DNA of 42,935 nt from an uncultured Dehalococcoidia bacterium (GTDB lineage Bacteria > Chloroflexota > Dehalococcoidia > Lucifugimonadales > Australimonadaceae), in assembly GCA_937901475.1 (NCBI GenBank), contig CALGTL010000142.1, forward strand, positions 1 through 42,935, read 5' to 3'. The position numbers and the translations under genes were made by a program. Below the pieces are notes generated by a model. That model saw only the letters and a program-made list of their open reading frames with translations, searched no databases and had not been told where the DNA came from. Every line of letters begins with the position of its first letter. Position 1 is the first letter of the stretch. This document shows, piece after piece, positions 13,398 to 22,047 of the stretch.

Positions 13398-16355
13398 ATG
13401 GCTACCAGTATTGAACACAAGATGGTTTACCGACTCGCTGAAGGAAGCGCGGGCATGGTTTCCCTTCTTGGTTCCAAGGGAGCGCATGCAAGCGAGATGG
13501 CGCGCATCGGTATTCCTGTACCTCCCGGATTCGTTATTACGACCGAAGCATGCCTTGAGTACTTCAAGGTCGGTAGGCGCTTACCAGAGGGCCTTTGGGA
13601 CACGATTGTTTCAAATGTTCATTTACTGGAAGAAGAGACGGGGCGCAAATTTGGAGACTCCCATAACCCGCTAGTGGTGTCTGTTCGGTCAGGTTCTGCT
13701 GTCTCGATGCCAGGCATGATGGATACGATTCTCAACATGGGTGTGACGGATCTCACGGTGGGTGGCGTTACGAACATGATGAACGATGAGCGCCCTGCCA
13801 TGGATGCGTATCGTCGGCTCGTGCAGGGTTTTGGAAGCGTCGTTTTGGGCATTGAGAAAGATAAATTTGAGACGCGGCTTGAGATGGCGAAGACTTCCCG
13901 CGGACTGACGTACGATTACGAATTAACGCCTGCGGCATTACGTGAACTCGTCACGGAATTCAGGAATGTAATCAAAGACGCGACGGGTAGCGACATCGCG
14001 GACGATCCATGGGTACTGCTGAGGCAAGCTGTTGAAGCAGTGTTTGACTCATGGAACAACCCAAGAGCTATTACCTATCGTGAGTTTGCTGGCATTTCGC
14101 ATGATTTGGGCACAGGGTGCGTGATTATGGCGATGGTGTTCGGCAATCTGGGGTCAGATTCAGGGACTGGCGTTATGTTTACTCGTTCTCCTGCGACGGG
14201 TGAGAAAACCCTTTATGGCGAATTCCTAACGAATGCACAAGGTGAGGACGTGGTTGCTGGGGTTCGTACGCCTCAGCGGATCAGAACGCTTGAGACGGAG
14301 GCCCCCGGCCTCTACAAGCAAATCGAGGAGATGGCGCGAACCCTCGAGGCACATTATGGAGATGTTCAGGACATAGAGTTTACCGTGGAGCGCGGCAAAC
14401 TCTACATCTTGCAAACAAGGACTGCCAAGCGTACGGCTCCTGCTGCTGTTCGTATCGCAGTCGATTTCGTTGAGGAAGGGGTACTTTCGAAGGAAGATGC
14501 TCTCGGCCGTATCCCGGCAAGCGACATTACGCAGGTCTTGATGCCCCGATTCGATGGAGATGCTAAAGCCCTAGCCACTCAGACCGCGCTGCTTGCAGTG
14601 GGCGTTGGGGGGTCTCCTGGAGCCGCCTCGGGAGTTGTTGTGCTGGACCCGGACCGCGCTGTTGAGCGCGCTGAGGCTGGTGATTCCGTCATCCTCGTTA
14701 GGCACGAGACCAGCCCTGATGACGTTCACGGCATCATCAAGGCCCAAGGCGTGTTGACCTCCCGCGGCGGTATGACGAGCCATGCTGCGGTCGTCACTCG
14801 TGGCTTGGGCAAGCCCTGCGTCGTTGGGTGCGAAGAGTTGCACGTCGACATGGTTGCGAGGACCGCCACCGCGCGTGGGGTGACCGTCGCTGAAGGCGAC
14901 CTCATCAGTATTGATGGCGGCACTGGTGAAGTGTTCGTGGGTGAGCTCGCGACCGTCGAGCCGAACGCCGATGACCTTCACGAGTTGAACGTCCTCCTAT
15001 CCTGGGCGGACGAAGTACGCAAGCTTCAGGTATGGGCGAACGCGGATACGCCGCAAGACGCGCAACGTGCTCACCAAAACGGCGCGGAAGGCATCGGCCT
15101 TTGCCGCACCGAGCACATGTTCTTCGCTGCCGATCGCCTGCCACATATCCAAGCACTGCTTGAGGTTGGCCCGCAGGCATCAAAGGTGATTAGAGAGACC
15201 GACGAGTTGGCCAAGGCGCTGGAGTTGGCCCCTGCATCCGAACGGGAATCGCTGATTCGGCGGGTCAAAGAGGCGCGCGAAAAGGTCGAGTCATCCAAGG
15301 AAGTTTTGGCGTTCCACACAGAGTTGGCAGAGCTGGAGAAGTTCCAGACAGCCGATTTCTACGGGATCCTCAAGGCGATGGAAGGCAAGCCCGTCGTTGT
15401 CCGTTTGCTCGATGCGCCCCTCCATGAGTTCCTCCCTCACTACGAAGACTTGATCCGCGAAGAGGAACAACTTTTTGCGGCGCAGCGGGCGAGCAATGGT
15501 TCACAAGCCTCGTTTGGTGCTGTACTGCCCAGACCCGAACAAAGGGACGCCCAAGGCTTCCTGCTCACCCCCCGGGATGCACAGCCGCACGACGCGGAAA
15601 CAGCCGGTGAGCGCGGCGAGTCGGTGCCCATGAGCGAAGCGGCGGTTGAGCACCACCGCCTGCTCGAACTGGTCAAGGCCCTTCGAGAGACTAACCCCAT
15701 GCTGGGCCACCGTGGTTGCCGCGTTGGTCTTACGATGCCAGAGATATACGAGATGCAGGTGCGTGCCATCGTGACGGCAGCGTGTCGCCTCACCGAGGAA
15801 GGCACGAAGATCAACCCTGAGATTATGATTCCGATCGTGTCGCACGTGAACGAGCTTAAGTGGCTGAGGCCGCGTCTTCGCGCCGTCGCCAAAGAGACCC
15901 GTGAGCGATTGGGCGTTGAAGTGACGTATAAATTCGGCACTATGATTGAGGTGCCGCGCGCGGCCCTCACCGCAGGCGAGATCGCGGAGAACACCGAGTT
16001 TTTCAGCTTCGGTTCTAACGACCTTACGCAAATGACCTTCGGGTACAGCAGAGACGACGCTGAAACTAAGTTTCTCAACCACTACGTCGAGACAGAGATT
16101 CTCCCCTGGAACCCGTTCGACAGTATCGATTTCACAGGCGTTGGCCGGTTGATGCGAATTGCTGTTGAGGAGGGCAGGAGGGTCAACCCCGAGCTTCCTA
16201 TCGGAATCTGCGGCGAGCATGGCGGTGAACCGTACAGCATAGCCTTTTGCCACGAGATTGGACTCAATTACGTCAGCGCTTCACCTTATCGAGTGCCTGT
16301 TGCACGGTTGGCTGCTGCCCAGAGTGCGCTGGGGCATCTCAAGTCGAACATATAG
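13398..16355 (+). CDS. ppdK: Pyruvate, phosphate dikinase
   Basis: Interconverts pyruvate, ATP and Pi with PEP, AMP and PPi. The N-terminal ATP-grasp domain includes SVRSGSAVSMPGMMDTILNMG; the swivelling phospho-His domain has GGMTSHAAVVTRGLGKPC (about residue 456); the C-terminal TIM barrel has VRLLDAPLHEFLP and GICGEHGG with the catalytic Cys (about 938). At 985 aa it is about 100 longer than usual. The excess lies in a charged helical insert (about 600-637) and a hydrophilic, low-complexity insert (about 698-750), both in the PEP domain. I chose ATG at 13398 over GTG at 13395 because of the GAGGAGG spacing. The 3' half is visibly richer in G/C than the 5' half. It is followed by glnA. Confidence 0.96.
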   Translation: MATSIEHKMVYRLAEGSAGMVSLLGSKGAHASEMARIGIPVPPGFVITTEACLEYFKVGRRLPEGLWDTIVSNVHLLEEETGRKFGDSHNPLVVSVRSGSAVSMPGMMDTILNMGVTDLTVGGVTNMMNDERPAMDAYRRLVQGFGSVVLGIEKDKFETRLEMAKTSRGLTYDYELTPAALRELVTEFRNVIKDATGSDIADDPWVLLRQAVEAVFDSWNNPRAITYREFAGISHDLGTGCVIMAMVFGNLGSDSGTGVMFTRSPATGEKTLYGEFLTNAQGEDVVAGVRTPQRIRTLETEAPGLYKQIEEMARTLEAHYGDVQDIEFTVERGKLYILQTRTAKRTAPAAVRIAVDFVEEGVLSKEDALGRIPASDITQVLMPRFDGDAKALATQTALLAVGVGGSPGAASGVVVLDPDRAVERAEAGDSVILVRHETSPDDVHGIIKAQGVLTSRGGMTSHAAVVTRGLGKPCVVGCEELHVDMVARTATARGVTVAEGDLISIDGGTGEVFVGELATVEPNADDLHELNVLLSWADEVRKLQVWANADTPQDAQRAHQNGAEGIGLCRTEHMFFAADRLPHIQALLEVGPQASKVIRETDELAKALELAPASERESLIRRVKEAREKVESSKEVLAFHTELAELEKFQTADFYGILKAMEGKPVVVRLLDAPLHEFLPHYEDLIREEEQLFAAQRASNGSQASFGAVLPRPEQRDAQGFLLTPRDAQPHDAETAGERGESVPMSEAAVEHHRLLELVKALRETNPMLGHRGCRVGLTMPEIYEMQVRAIVTAACRLTEEGTKINPEIMIPIVSHVNELKWLRPRLRAVAKETRERLGVEVTYKFGTMIEVPRAALTAGEIAENTEFFSFGSNDLTQMTFGYSRDDAETKFLNHYVETEILPWNPFDSIDFTGVGRLMRIAVEEGRRVNPELPIGICGEHGGEPYSIAFCHEIGLNYVSASPYRVPVARLAAAQSALGHLKSNI

Positions 16356-16407
16356 ATGAGGCCGTCTAGCTGGCGCTGATCGGCTCAGCTGAGTGAAGGG
16401 AAACGCG

Positions 16408-17751
16408 ATGGCGATGAGCGGCAACGATGAAGCGCGGCAATATGTTCTACGGATGGCCAAAGAGAATGATGTCAAGTTTATTCGTCTTTGGTTCACGGAC
16501 ATCTTGGGTAACCTCAAGGGATTCGCTATTACGGACGCCGAGCTCGAGGATGCGCTTGAAGTCGGCATAGCGTTCGATGGTTCTACAGTAGAAGGGTTCG
16601 CTCGTCAGGATGAAGCCGATATGGTTGCCATGCCTGACCCCACGACCTTTTCTGTGTTGCCGTGGCGCCCGCGTCAAAATGCCGTAGCGCGAATGTTCTG
16701 TGATGTCTTGCGACCTGATGGGTCATCATTTGAAGGCGATTCAAGGCTGGTACTCAAACGGGCGCTAGAAAAGGCTGCGGGCCTGGGCTTCGCCTTTCAG
16801 GTGGGTCCTGAGATGGAGCATTTCTACTTCAAGAGCTCGGCAGGGCCTGAGCCGTTGGACGTTGGTGGCTACTTTGACCTGACATCATCCCTGGATGCGG
16901 GCGCAGATCTGCGGCGGGAAACGGTGCTGCTCTTGGAGCAGATGGGCATTCCGGTGGAGTACAGTCATCACGAAGTGGCCCATAGTCAACATGAAATTGA
17001 CCTGCGTCACACGGATGCGCTGACGATGGCGGATGCGGTGATGACTTATAGACAGGTCGTCAAGGAAGTGGCAGAGAGTCACGGAGTATTTGCGAGTTTC
17101 ATGCCCAAGCCTATGCAGGATCAAAATGGCTCAGGGATGCATGTGCATATGTCGCTTTCTAGGGGGGAAGAGAATGCATTCTATGACGCCAGTAACGCGT
17201 TTAAACTCTCTAAAATCGCGCAGCAATTCATCGCAGGCTTACTACGGCATGCTCCTGAGATTGCATGTGTCTGCAACCAGTGGGTGAATTCCTACAAACG
17301 ACTGGTGCCGGGTTTCGAGGCCCCTGCCTACACATCCTGGGCTGCCGTAAATCGTTCTGACCTTATCCGAGTGCCTTCATACCGCCCTGGTAGAGAAGCC
17401 TCTGTACGAATCGAGTTTCGCCAGCCGGATCCGGCGTGCAATCCTTATTTAACTTTCGCTGCGATTCTGACGGCAGGGCTCGCGGGCATACAACAAGGCT
17501 ATGACCCCGTGCCCCCCTGCGATTTCGATGTTGCACCAATGACAAATGATGAGCGTGCGGCTCGTGGGGTTAAAGCACTGCCGCGTAGCCTGAATGAAGC
17601 GTTGGTGCTAGCAGAGCAGAGTGAAGTGCTGCGCGAGGCGCTTGGCGAGCATACGTATCAGAGCCTGCTTCAAAATAAGCGAATTGAAGTTGACCGATTT
17701 CAGGCGGCTGTTACAGATTTTGAACTTTCTCGGTACTTCCCGAACCTATAA
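16408..17751 (+). CDS. glnA: Glutamine synthetase, type I
   Basis: Makes glutamine from glutamate, ammonia and ATP; the main ammonia assimilation enzyme. 447 aa, the length of the short GSI-alpha class. The beta-grasp N-terminus has VKFIRLWFTDILGNLKG; catalytic motifs include DGSTVEGF, GPEMEHFYF, the NGSGMHVHMSL metal-site stretch and NSYKRLVPGFEAP. I saw no adenylylation-type NLYxLP motif, so control by feedback or partner proteins is more likely. ATG at 16408 is preceded by GAAGGG; the track's GTG five codons upstream lies in that site. It follows ppdK by about 50 bases and is probably co-transcribed. Its stop is seven bases from the converging oxidoreductase stop. Confidence 0.95.
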   Translation: MAMSGNDEARQYVLRMAKENDVKFIRLWFTDILGNLKGFAITDAELEDALEVGIAFDGSTVEGFARQDEADMVAMPDPTTFSVLPWRPRQNAVARMFCDVLRPDGSSFEGDSRLVLKRALEKAAGLGFAFQVGPEMEHFYFKSSAGPEPLDVGGYFDLTSSLDAGADLRRETVLLLEQMGIPVEYSHHEVAHSQHEIDLRHTDALTMADAVMTYRQVVKEVAESHGVFASFMPKPMQDQNGSGMHVHMSLSRGEENAFYDASNAFKLSKIAQQFIAGLLRHAPEIACVCNQWVNSYKRLVPGFEAPAYTSWAAVNRSDLIRVPSYRPGREASVRIEFRQPDPACNPYLTFAAILTAGLAGIQQGYDPVPPCDFDVAPMTNDERAARGVKALPRSLNEALVLAEQSEVLREALGEHTYQSLLQNKRIEVDRFQAAVTDFELSRYFPNL

Positions 17752-17758
17752 CTCGCGG

Positions 17759-18841
17759 TTAGATACTTGCGACAGCGACGGCTTTTCCGGTCGCAGATGA
17801 TTCGCGGACTGCGTCTAGTATGGCCTGTACCGCAAAGCCGTCTGCGAAATTAGGGGTAAACGAGGTGCCTTCCTTTAGGCCGCGATCAAAGTCGCGTACT
17901 AGGCGACGGAACGCAGGGATACGGCGATCGCTGTCGTCAGGTAAGGGGTCGAACGCGGCAGGACGAGGTAAAGGGGCAACTTCTTCTCCGGCCTTTGCCC
18001 CATGAACGACCTCCGCTGAGGTTGGGTTGACGCCTGCTTGAGGAAGAACAAGCACCCCGTCGGAGCCTTCAATGATAGTGCGCGCGCCGAGCATCACCGG
18101 AGAGGCCGCGGTGTAGGCGAGTGACCCGAGCGCTCCGTTCGCGAATTTCATGTTGATGACGAAGGAGTCATCCGCGTCGGCCAATGTGATGCTTCCTGAG
18201 GCATCGGTGCGTTCGGGGCGTAGTGTTTGGAGCGAAGCTGATATTTCGATGATATCGCCGACCCACCATCGGATACTGTCTAGGAAATGGGAGCCGATTG
18301 CCCCCAGTGCACCGCCACCGCTTTCAAGCCTTGCCTGCCACGTCATAGGGGAAGAGACCCCGCGGTTCAGGGCGAAATTGGCTTGGGTGTAGACCGTTTG
18401 CGGGTCGCCGATATATCCCTGCTCCAATAAAGATCGAGCTTGGAGTCGTTGAGGGGTGTAGCGGAATTCGTGGGCAACCATGGCCGTGATGTTGGCTTTG
18501 CTTGCAGCGTCGTACATGGCCTTTGCGTCGCTGATGTTCATAGCAAAAGGCTTTTCGCAGATGACGTGTTTACCTGCGGCAATGGCTGCCAGGGTGGGTT
18601 CGGTATGAGATATGGGTGGTGTGACGACTGCGACAATGTCTACGTGGTCGCTCGCAATCAGGTCATGGTAGTCGGTGAAGACATTCGGAATTTCCAAATC
18701 CATGGCCGCTTGGTTGACCTTCTCTGGTGTCCGCGCGCAGATGGCGGTTATTTCAAAGCCTTCTGCTCTATAGGCTGGAATATGTACCGCTACTCCGAAT
18801 CCAACGCCGATGACGCCGACGCGTCGCCCCATTGCTGCCAT
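17759..18841 (-). CDS. Gfo/Idh/MocA-family oxidoreductase
   Basis: NAD(P)-dependent sugar or polyol dehydrogenase-like protein, 360 aa. The N-terminal Rossmann fold has VGVIGVGFGVAVHIPAY (about residues 8-24); the catalytic Lys lies in ICEKPFAMN (about 94-102); the C-terminal alpha/beta domain has GSHFLDSIRWWVGD. The substrate cannot be told from sequence. The ORF track starts at 19288, adding about 149 codons that read backwards through the trp promoter and T-box. I reject that extension because the Rossmann fold starts right after 18841 and AAGGGAG lies ahead of this ATG. Function and regulation are unknown; its neighbours do not form an obvious sugar pathway. Confidence 0.88.
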   Translation of the reverse strand: MAAMGRRVGVIGVGFGVAVHIPAYRAEGFEITAICARTPEKVNQAAMDLEIPNVFTDYHDLIASDHVDIVAVVTPPISHTEPTLAAIAAGKHVICEKPFAMNISDAKAMYDAASKANITAMVAHEFRYTPQRLQARSLLEQGYIGDPQTVYTQANFALNRGVSSPMTWQARLESGGGALGAIGSHFLDSIRWWVGDIIEISASLQTLRPERTDASGSITLADADDSFVINMKFANGALGSLAYTAASPVMLGARTIIEGSDGVLVLPQAGVNPTSAEVVHGAKAGEEVAPLPRPAAFDPLPDDSDRRIPAFRRLVRDFDRGLKEGTSFTPNFADGFAVQAILDAVRESSATGKAVAVASI

Positions 18842-19005
18842 GGATAATCTCCCTTGGTTAGTGCGAGGGTATTCTATAGGGTCGTTGTTCGGCGGTATTC
18901 GGGGACGCGGATTTAGAGAGGCCGAGGTGTTTTTGGGTGCGTGGAGGCTATTTTGAAGCCCACTCGTAACCGCCGTCGCGAACAGGGCAGGGTGGTGAAT
19001 GACGT
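18842..19005. other. Spacer upstream of the trp promoter
   Basis: 164 bases between the divergent oxidoreductase gene and the trp promoter. It holds a small imperfect hairpin (GGCT/AGCC near 18946-18960 inside GTG/CAC) and nothing else I can name. Confidence 0.4.
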
Positions 19006-19035
19006 TTGACAGTGCCGAGGTGTCATGGGGATAAT
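19006..19035 (+). promoter_or_regulatory. Sigma70-type promoter of the trp operon
   Basis: A perfect TTGACA (19006-19011) and GATAAT (19030-19035) with an 18-base spacer. Transcription would start near 19042, just ahead of the T-box leader. Confidence 0.65.
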
Positions 19036-19041
19036 GGCACG

Positions 19042-19324
19042 TATTCATATTGGCAATGACGAGGATTAGTACACCGTCAAGCGGGGCCACAGAGAGCCGG
19101 GAATGGTGAGACCCGGTGCCAGCGCGAAGGTCGAATGGACCTCTGAGCCGTGGCCTGATTCCCCCTAAAGGGAGGTAGGAGCCGCCGGGCCCGTCCCGAT
19201 ATAGACGGACGGCATAATCCTTGACCAATTGAGGCCGTGCCGATGGAGGTCTTTTTAGTAATAGAGAGACGAATCTGGGTGGCACCACGGTAATCCCGTC
19301 CCTGTTTGCTGGGACGGGTTTTTT
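19042..19324 (+). promoter_or_regulatory. T-box riboswitch, tRNA-Trp responsive, controlling trp operon
   Basis: Leader RNA that binds uncharged tRNA-Trp and prevents termination. Seen in order: an AGTA element (about 19067-19070); the Stem I apical hairpin CCGGG-AATGGTGAGA-CCCGG (19097-19116), preceded by AGAGAG; the specifier context GAA-TGG-ACC with TGG at 19136-19138, the Trp codon; several small stems; the T-box core CTGGGTGGCACCACGG (19275-19290), close to the consensus AAGGGTGGNACCGCG; and a terminator (19295-19324). The variable T-box base is C, which would pair with a G discriminator, as is usual for bacterial tRNA-Trp. The 5' limit is set from the predicted promoter. Stem boundaries within the leader are approximate. 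Confidence 0.88.
19295..19324 (+). terminator. Intrinsic terminator of the trp T-box
   Basis: CCCGTCCC (19295-19302), an 8-base loop, GGGACGGG (19311-19318), then six T. It directly follows the T-box core, so it is the conditional terminator of the leader. Confidence 0.92.
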
Positions 19325-19372
19325 ATTGGCCTCGCTTTAACGGCAGGCAAAGGTGAATCGAGGCTTAGTGTG

Positions 19373-20857
19373 ATGTACTACCCGGAGATAGAAGCATTCC
19401 GTGAGTTAGCTAAGGGGCCGGGTAACTTGATACCTGTGTATCGCGAGGTTGTCGCAGACCTCGAAACGCCGGTTTCTGCCTATCTTAAAATTGCCCGGGA
19501 GCCGCACTCATTTCTACTAGAGAGCGTTGAGGGCGGCGAGCGCTTGGCGCGCTACAGCTTCATGGGGACCGAGCCTTACAAGGTTGTGCGCACCGGAGCG
19601 GGGCAACCCGAGGGAGCACAGGATCCACTGGTTCTTGTACAGGAAGAACTGAATCGCTTTATCCCCGTGGAAATACAAGGGCTCCCTCGGTTCGTAGGAG
19701 GGGCGGTTGGCTTCCTTGCGTACGAGACCGTTCACTATTTCGAGCCTCGCGTGCCGATTCCAGAGAAGGACCCTCATGGGCTCCCCGAAGCGTTGTTTAT
19801 GTTCACAGATGCATTATTAGTATTCGACCACTTGAAGCATCGCATACAGATTGTGGCGCACGCGTTTCTTGGCGATGACGCTGACCCCGATGCTGAATAC
19901 AGGAAAGCAGTCTCCCGAATCGATGAGCTCGTTGAGCGCTTAGCGCAGCCGCTTAGAAAGGCGAACACGCTGGCGACAGTCAAAGAGGGCGACTCAGGCC
20001 GGAAGGCGGGGAAGGTTCCGGTTGGACCGGATTCCAACAAGAGCATCGCTGAGTATCACGCAATGGTGAATAGATCCAAGGACTACATCGTCGCAGGAGA
20101 CATTATCCAAGTAGTGCCGTCTCAACGGCTTGAAGTGCCAGTGGAAACGGATGCATTTGATCTCTACCGGTCACTTCGTGCAGTGAACCCGTCGCCTTAC
20201 ATGTATTTTTTGCACCTTGATGATTTCGATATCGTTGGGGCGTCACCAGAAATGCTTGTGCGTGTGGAGGACAAGCTGGTCGATACGCATCCAATCGCAG
20301 GCACGCGCCGTCGGGGCGCTGACAAAGCTGAGGACGATGCCCTGGAAGAGGAACTTAAGGCTGACGAGAAAGAGCGCGCGGAGCACATTATGCTACTGGA
20401 TCTCGGGCGCAACGACATCGGCCGGGTAAGCAAGCCTGGTAGTGTGCGCGTGCCGCAGATGCTAGAGGTAGAGCGTTACTCACACGTCATGCATCTCGTG
20501 TCGCACGTGAGTGGTGACTTGCGTGATGACATGAACTGCTTCGATGCGCTACGCGCATGTTTCCCGGCAGGTACCGTCTCTGGAGCACCCAAGATTCGTG
20601 CGATGGAAATAATTGCCGAGCTTGAAGGCGAACGACGAGGCTCTTATGCGGGAGCGGTCGGGTACTTTAGTTTTTCTGGAAATATGGATACTGCTATTGC
20701 CATTCGAACCATGGTGGTCAAGGGTGGCATAGCCTACCTCCAAGCTGGTGGCGGCGTAGTGCACGACAGTCAACCAGAGCTTGAACGCCTAGAGTCCCTA
20801 CAAAAAGCGGGTGCATTATTGCTTGCCATCGAAGAAGCAGAACGTGGGCGGAGCTGA
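19373..20857 (+). CDS. trpE: Anthranilate synthase component I
   Basis: Converts chorismate and ammonia or glutamine to anthranilate with TrpG. 494 aa. The N-terminal half holds the Trp feedback site LLESVEGGERLARYSFMG. The chorismate-binding half has PIAGTRRRG, LLDLGRNDIGRVS, FPAGTVSGAPKIRAMEII and AGGGVVHDSQPELER. ATG at 19373 follows a GAGG-type site; the track's GTG one codon earlier is less likely. The first gene of the trp operon, it lies 48 bases after the T-box terminator. Expect double control: transcription by tRNA-Trp charging, and activity by tryptophan binding. Confidence 0.96.
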   Translation: MYYPEIEAFRELAKGPGNLIPVYREVVADLETPVSAYLKIAREPHSFLLESVEGGERLARYSFMGTEPYKVVRTGAGQPEGAQDPLVLVQEELNRFIPVEIQGLPRFVGGAVGFLAYETVHYFEPRVPIPEKDPHGLPEALFMFTDALLVFDHLKHRIQIVAHAFLGDDADPDAEYRKAVSRIDELVERLAQPLRKANTLATVKEGDSGRKAGKVPVGPDSNKSIAEYHAMVNRSKDYIVAGDIIQVVPSQRLEVPVETDAFDLYRSLRAVNPSPYMYFLHLDDFDIVGASPEMLVRVEDKLVDTHPIAGTRRRGADKAEDDALEEELKADEKERAEHIMLLDLGRNDIGRVSKPGSVRVPQMLEVERYSHVMHLVSHVSGDLRDDMNCFDALRACFPAGTVSGAPKIRAMEIIAELEGERRGSYAGAVGYFSFSGNMDTAIAIRTMVVKGGIAYLQAGGGVVHDSQPELERLESLQKAGALLLAIEEAERGRS

Positions 20858-20891
20858 TGGCTGCACGGAATAGAATGAGGGAGATATAGGG

Positions 20892-21476
20892 ATGCTACTG
20901 CTAATCGACAATTACGATAGCTTCACTTACAACCTCTACCAGTACCTTTGTGAGCTGGGCCAGGAAGTTGAGGTCGTGCGTAACGATAAAGTCACGCTGG
21001 ATGAGATTGCAGCGTGGAAACCCGAGCGTATCGTCATCTCGCCAGGCCCTTGTACGCCGAAGGAGGCCGGCATTTCTACCGAAGTAGTACGTCGCTTTGG
21101 GTCGAGCGTGCCACTGCTAGGGGTATGCCTAGGGCATCAGTGCATTGGCGTCGCTTATGGAGCGACCGTGGCTGTAGCGGGTGAGATTATGCACGGCAAG
21201 ACAAGTCAGGTTCACCATGATGGGGCCGGGGTTTTCGAGGCTCTCAAGAACCCCCTGCAGGGGACCAGGTACCACTCATTGACGATATTGCCGTGGACAG
21301 TGCCGGATGTGCTTGAAGTGACGGCACGCACGTATAACGGCATCATCATGGGCGTGCGCCATAAGGAATACTTGGTAGAGGGTATCCAGTTCCACCCAGA
21401 GTCCATCATGACGGAGCAAGGGCACAAGCTACTGCAGAATTTCCTAAATGTTACCGCGATGAGGGTGGTTGAATAA
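20892..21476 (+). CDS. trpG: Anthranilate synthase component II (glutamine amidotransferase)
   Basis: Class I glutamine amidotransferase supplying ammonia to TrpE. 194 aa. The oxyanion motif is [12 protein letters not shown], the nucleophile elbow is [10 protein letters not shown] (Cys about 79), and the His-Glu pair is in [11 protein letters not shown]. The N-terminal [13 protein letters not shown] is typical of TrpG/PabA. With no separate PabA gene visible it might serve both tryptophan and folate synthesis, which cannot be decided here. 34 bases after trpE, it ends one base before the unknown membrane protein's ATG. Confidence 0.95.
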   Translation: MLLLIDNYDSFTYNLYQYLCELGQEVEVVRNDKVTLDEIAAWKPERIVISPGPCTPKEAGISTEVVRRFGSSVPLLGVCLGHQCIGVAYGATVAVAGEIMHGKTSQVHHDGAGVFEALKNPLQGTRYHSLTILPWTVPDVLEVTARTYNGIIMGVRHKEYLVEGIQFHPESIMTEQGHKLLQNFLNVTAMRVVE

Positions 21477-21477
21477 C

Positions 21478-22047
21478 ATGCAACAGACAATTGCTTCCGG
21501 TCTTTCTACGGTGGTTGATCGGACCTATATAGTCGATGACCCTAGCGCGTTCTACTTACGTACCGCGGGGCTGCTCACCGAGCTTGACTTCGCGGTGCAA
21601 CTAACCGAACCACTGCTTGACCGGAAGGCAAGCGCGGGCTTCAAAGCAGGACTTCGCGGTGAACGTGACGTCGTGGTCGATGCGATGCGCCGCCTGATGG
21701 GTAAGTGGTTGGTGATAGGCGCCATATTCATGACCTTCCTCACGCTGTGGGCGATGGTTTCAGGCGAGGAGCGCTACTGGGTGCTCGACTGGGTGCTGAC
21801 TGCGGAGGTGCTGATGGGTGGATTTGGGTTGATGCAATTGCGCAACCCCGCGGACCGGCGTCGCACCGTCGTTGATATCGCGATGACAGGTCAAGCCGGC
21901 GGTCTACATGTTGTAGTGCAAGAGGGATTGGGTAAGGTTGAGGATGACATGATTTTTAAATGGTTGCCGGACGAGCCGGTAGCAGTGAAGGCATATGAAA
22001 TAGACGCATTGGCCACAGACACTCAGCAAGTCAGAGGGAGCGCATGA
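21478..22047 (+). CDS. Uncharacterised two-TM membrane protein inside the trp operon
   Basis: I do not recognise this 189-aa protein. Residues 1-76 are soluble, mixed-charge and probably helical, ending in a basic stretch (DAMRRLMGK). Two hydrophobic segments follow: about 77-95 (WLVIGAIFMTFLTLWAMVS) and about 101-121 (WVLDWVLTAEVLMGGFGLMQ). A soluble C-terminus of about 65 residues follows after a basic RNPADRRR. Both ends are thus likely cytoplasmic. It is placed between trpG and trpD; its ATG is one base after the trpG stop and its TGA overlaps the trpD ATG, so it is translated with the operon. Not a TrpP- or Mtr-like transporter by its size. It could scaffold, sense or simply be carried along. 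Confidence 0.85.
   Translation: MQQTIASGLSTVVDRTYIVDDPSAFYLRTAGLLTELDFAVQLTEPLLDRKASAGFKAGLRGERDVVVDAMRRLMGKWLVIGAIFMTFLTLWAMVSGEERYWVLDWVLTAEVLMGGFGLMQLRNPADRRRTVVDIAMTGQAGGLHVVVQEGLGKVEDDMIFKWLPDEPVAVKAYEIDALATDTQQVRGSA

Noticed and set aside
15440-16253. Two long minus-strand ORFs (212 and 250 aa) inside ppdK
   Set aside because: Shadows in the GC-rich part of ppdK, where stop codons are rare on the opposite strand.
18842-19288. N-terminal extension of the oxidoreductase ORF (to 509 aa)
   Set aside because: It reads antisense through the trp promoter and T-box; the Rossmann fold begins just after 18841 and a good ribosome site lies there.
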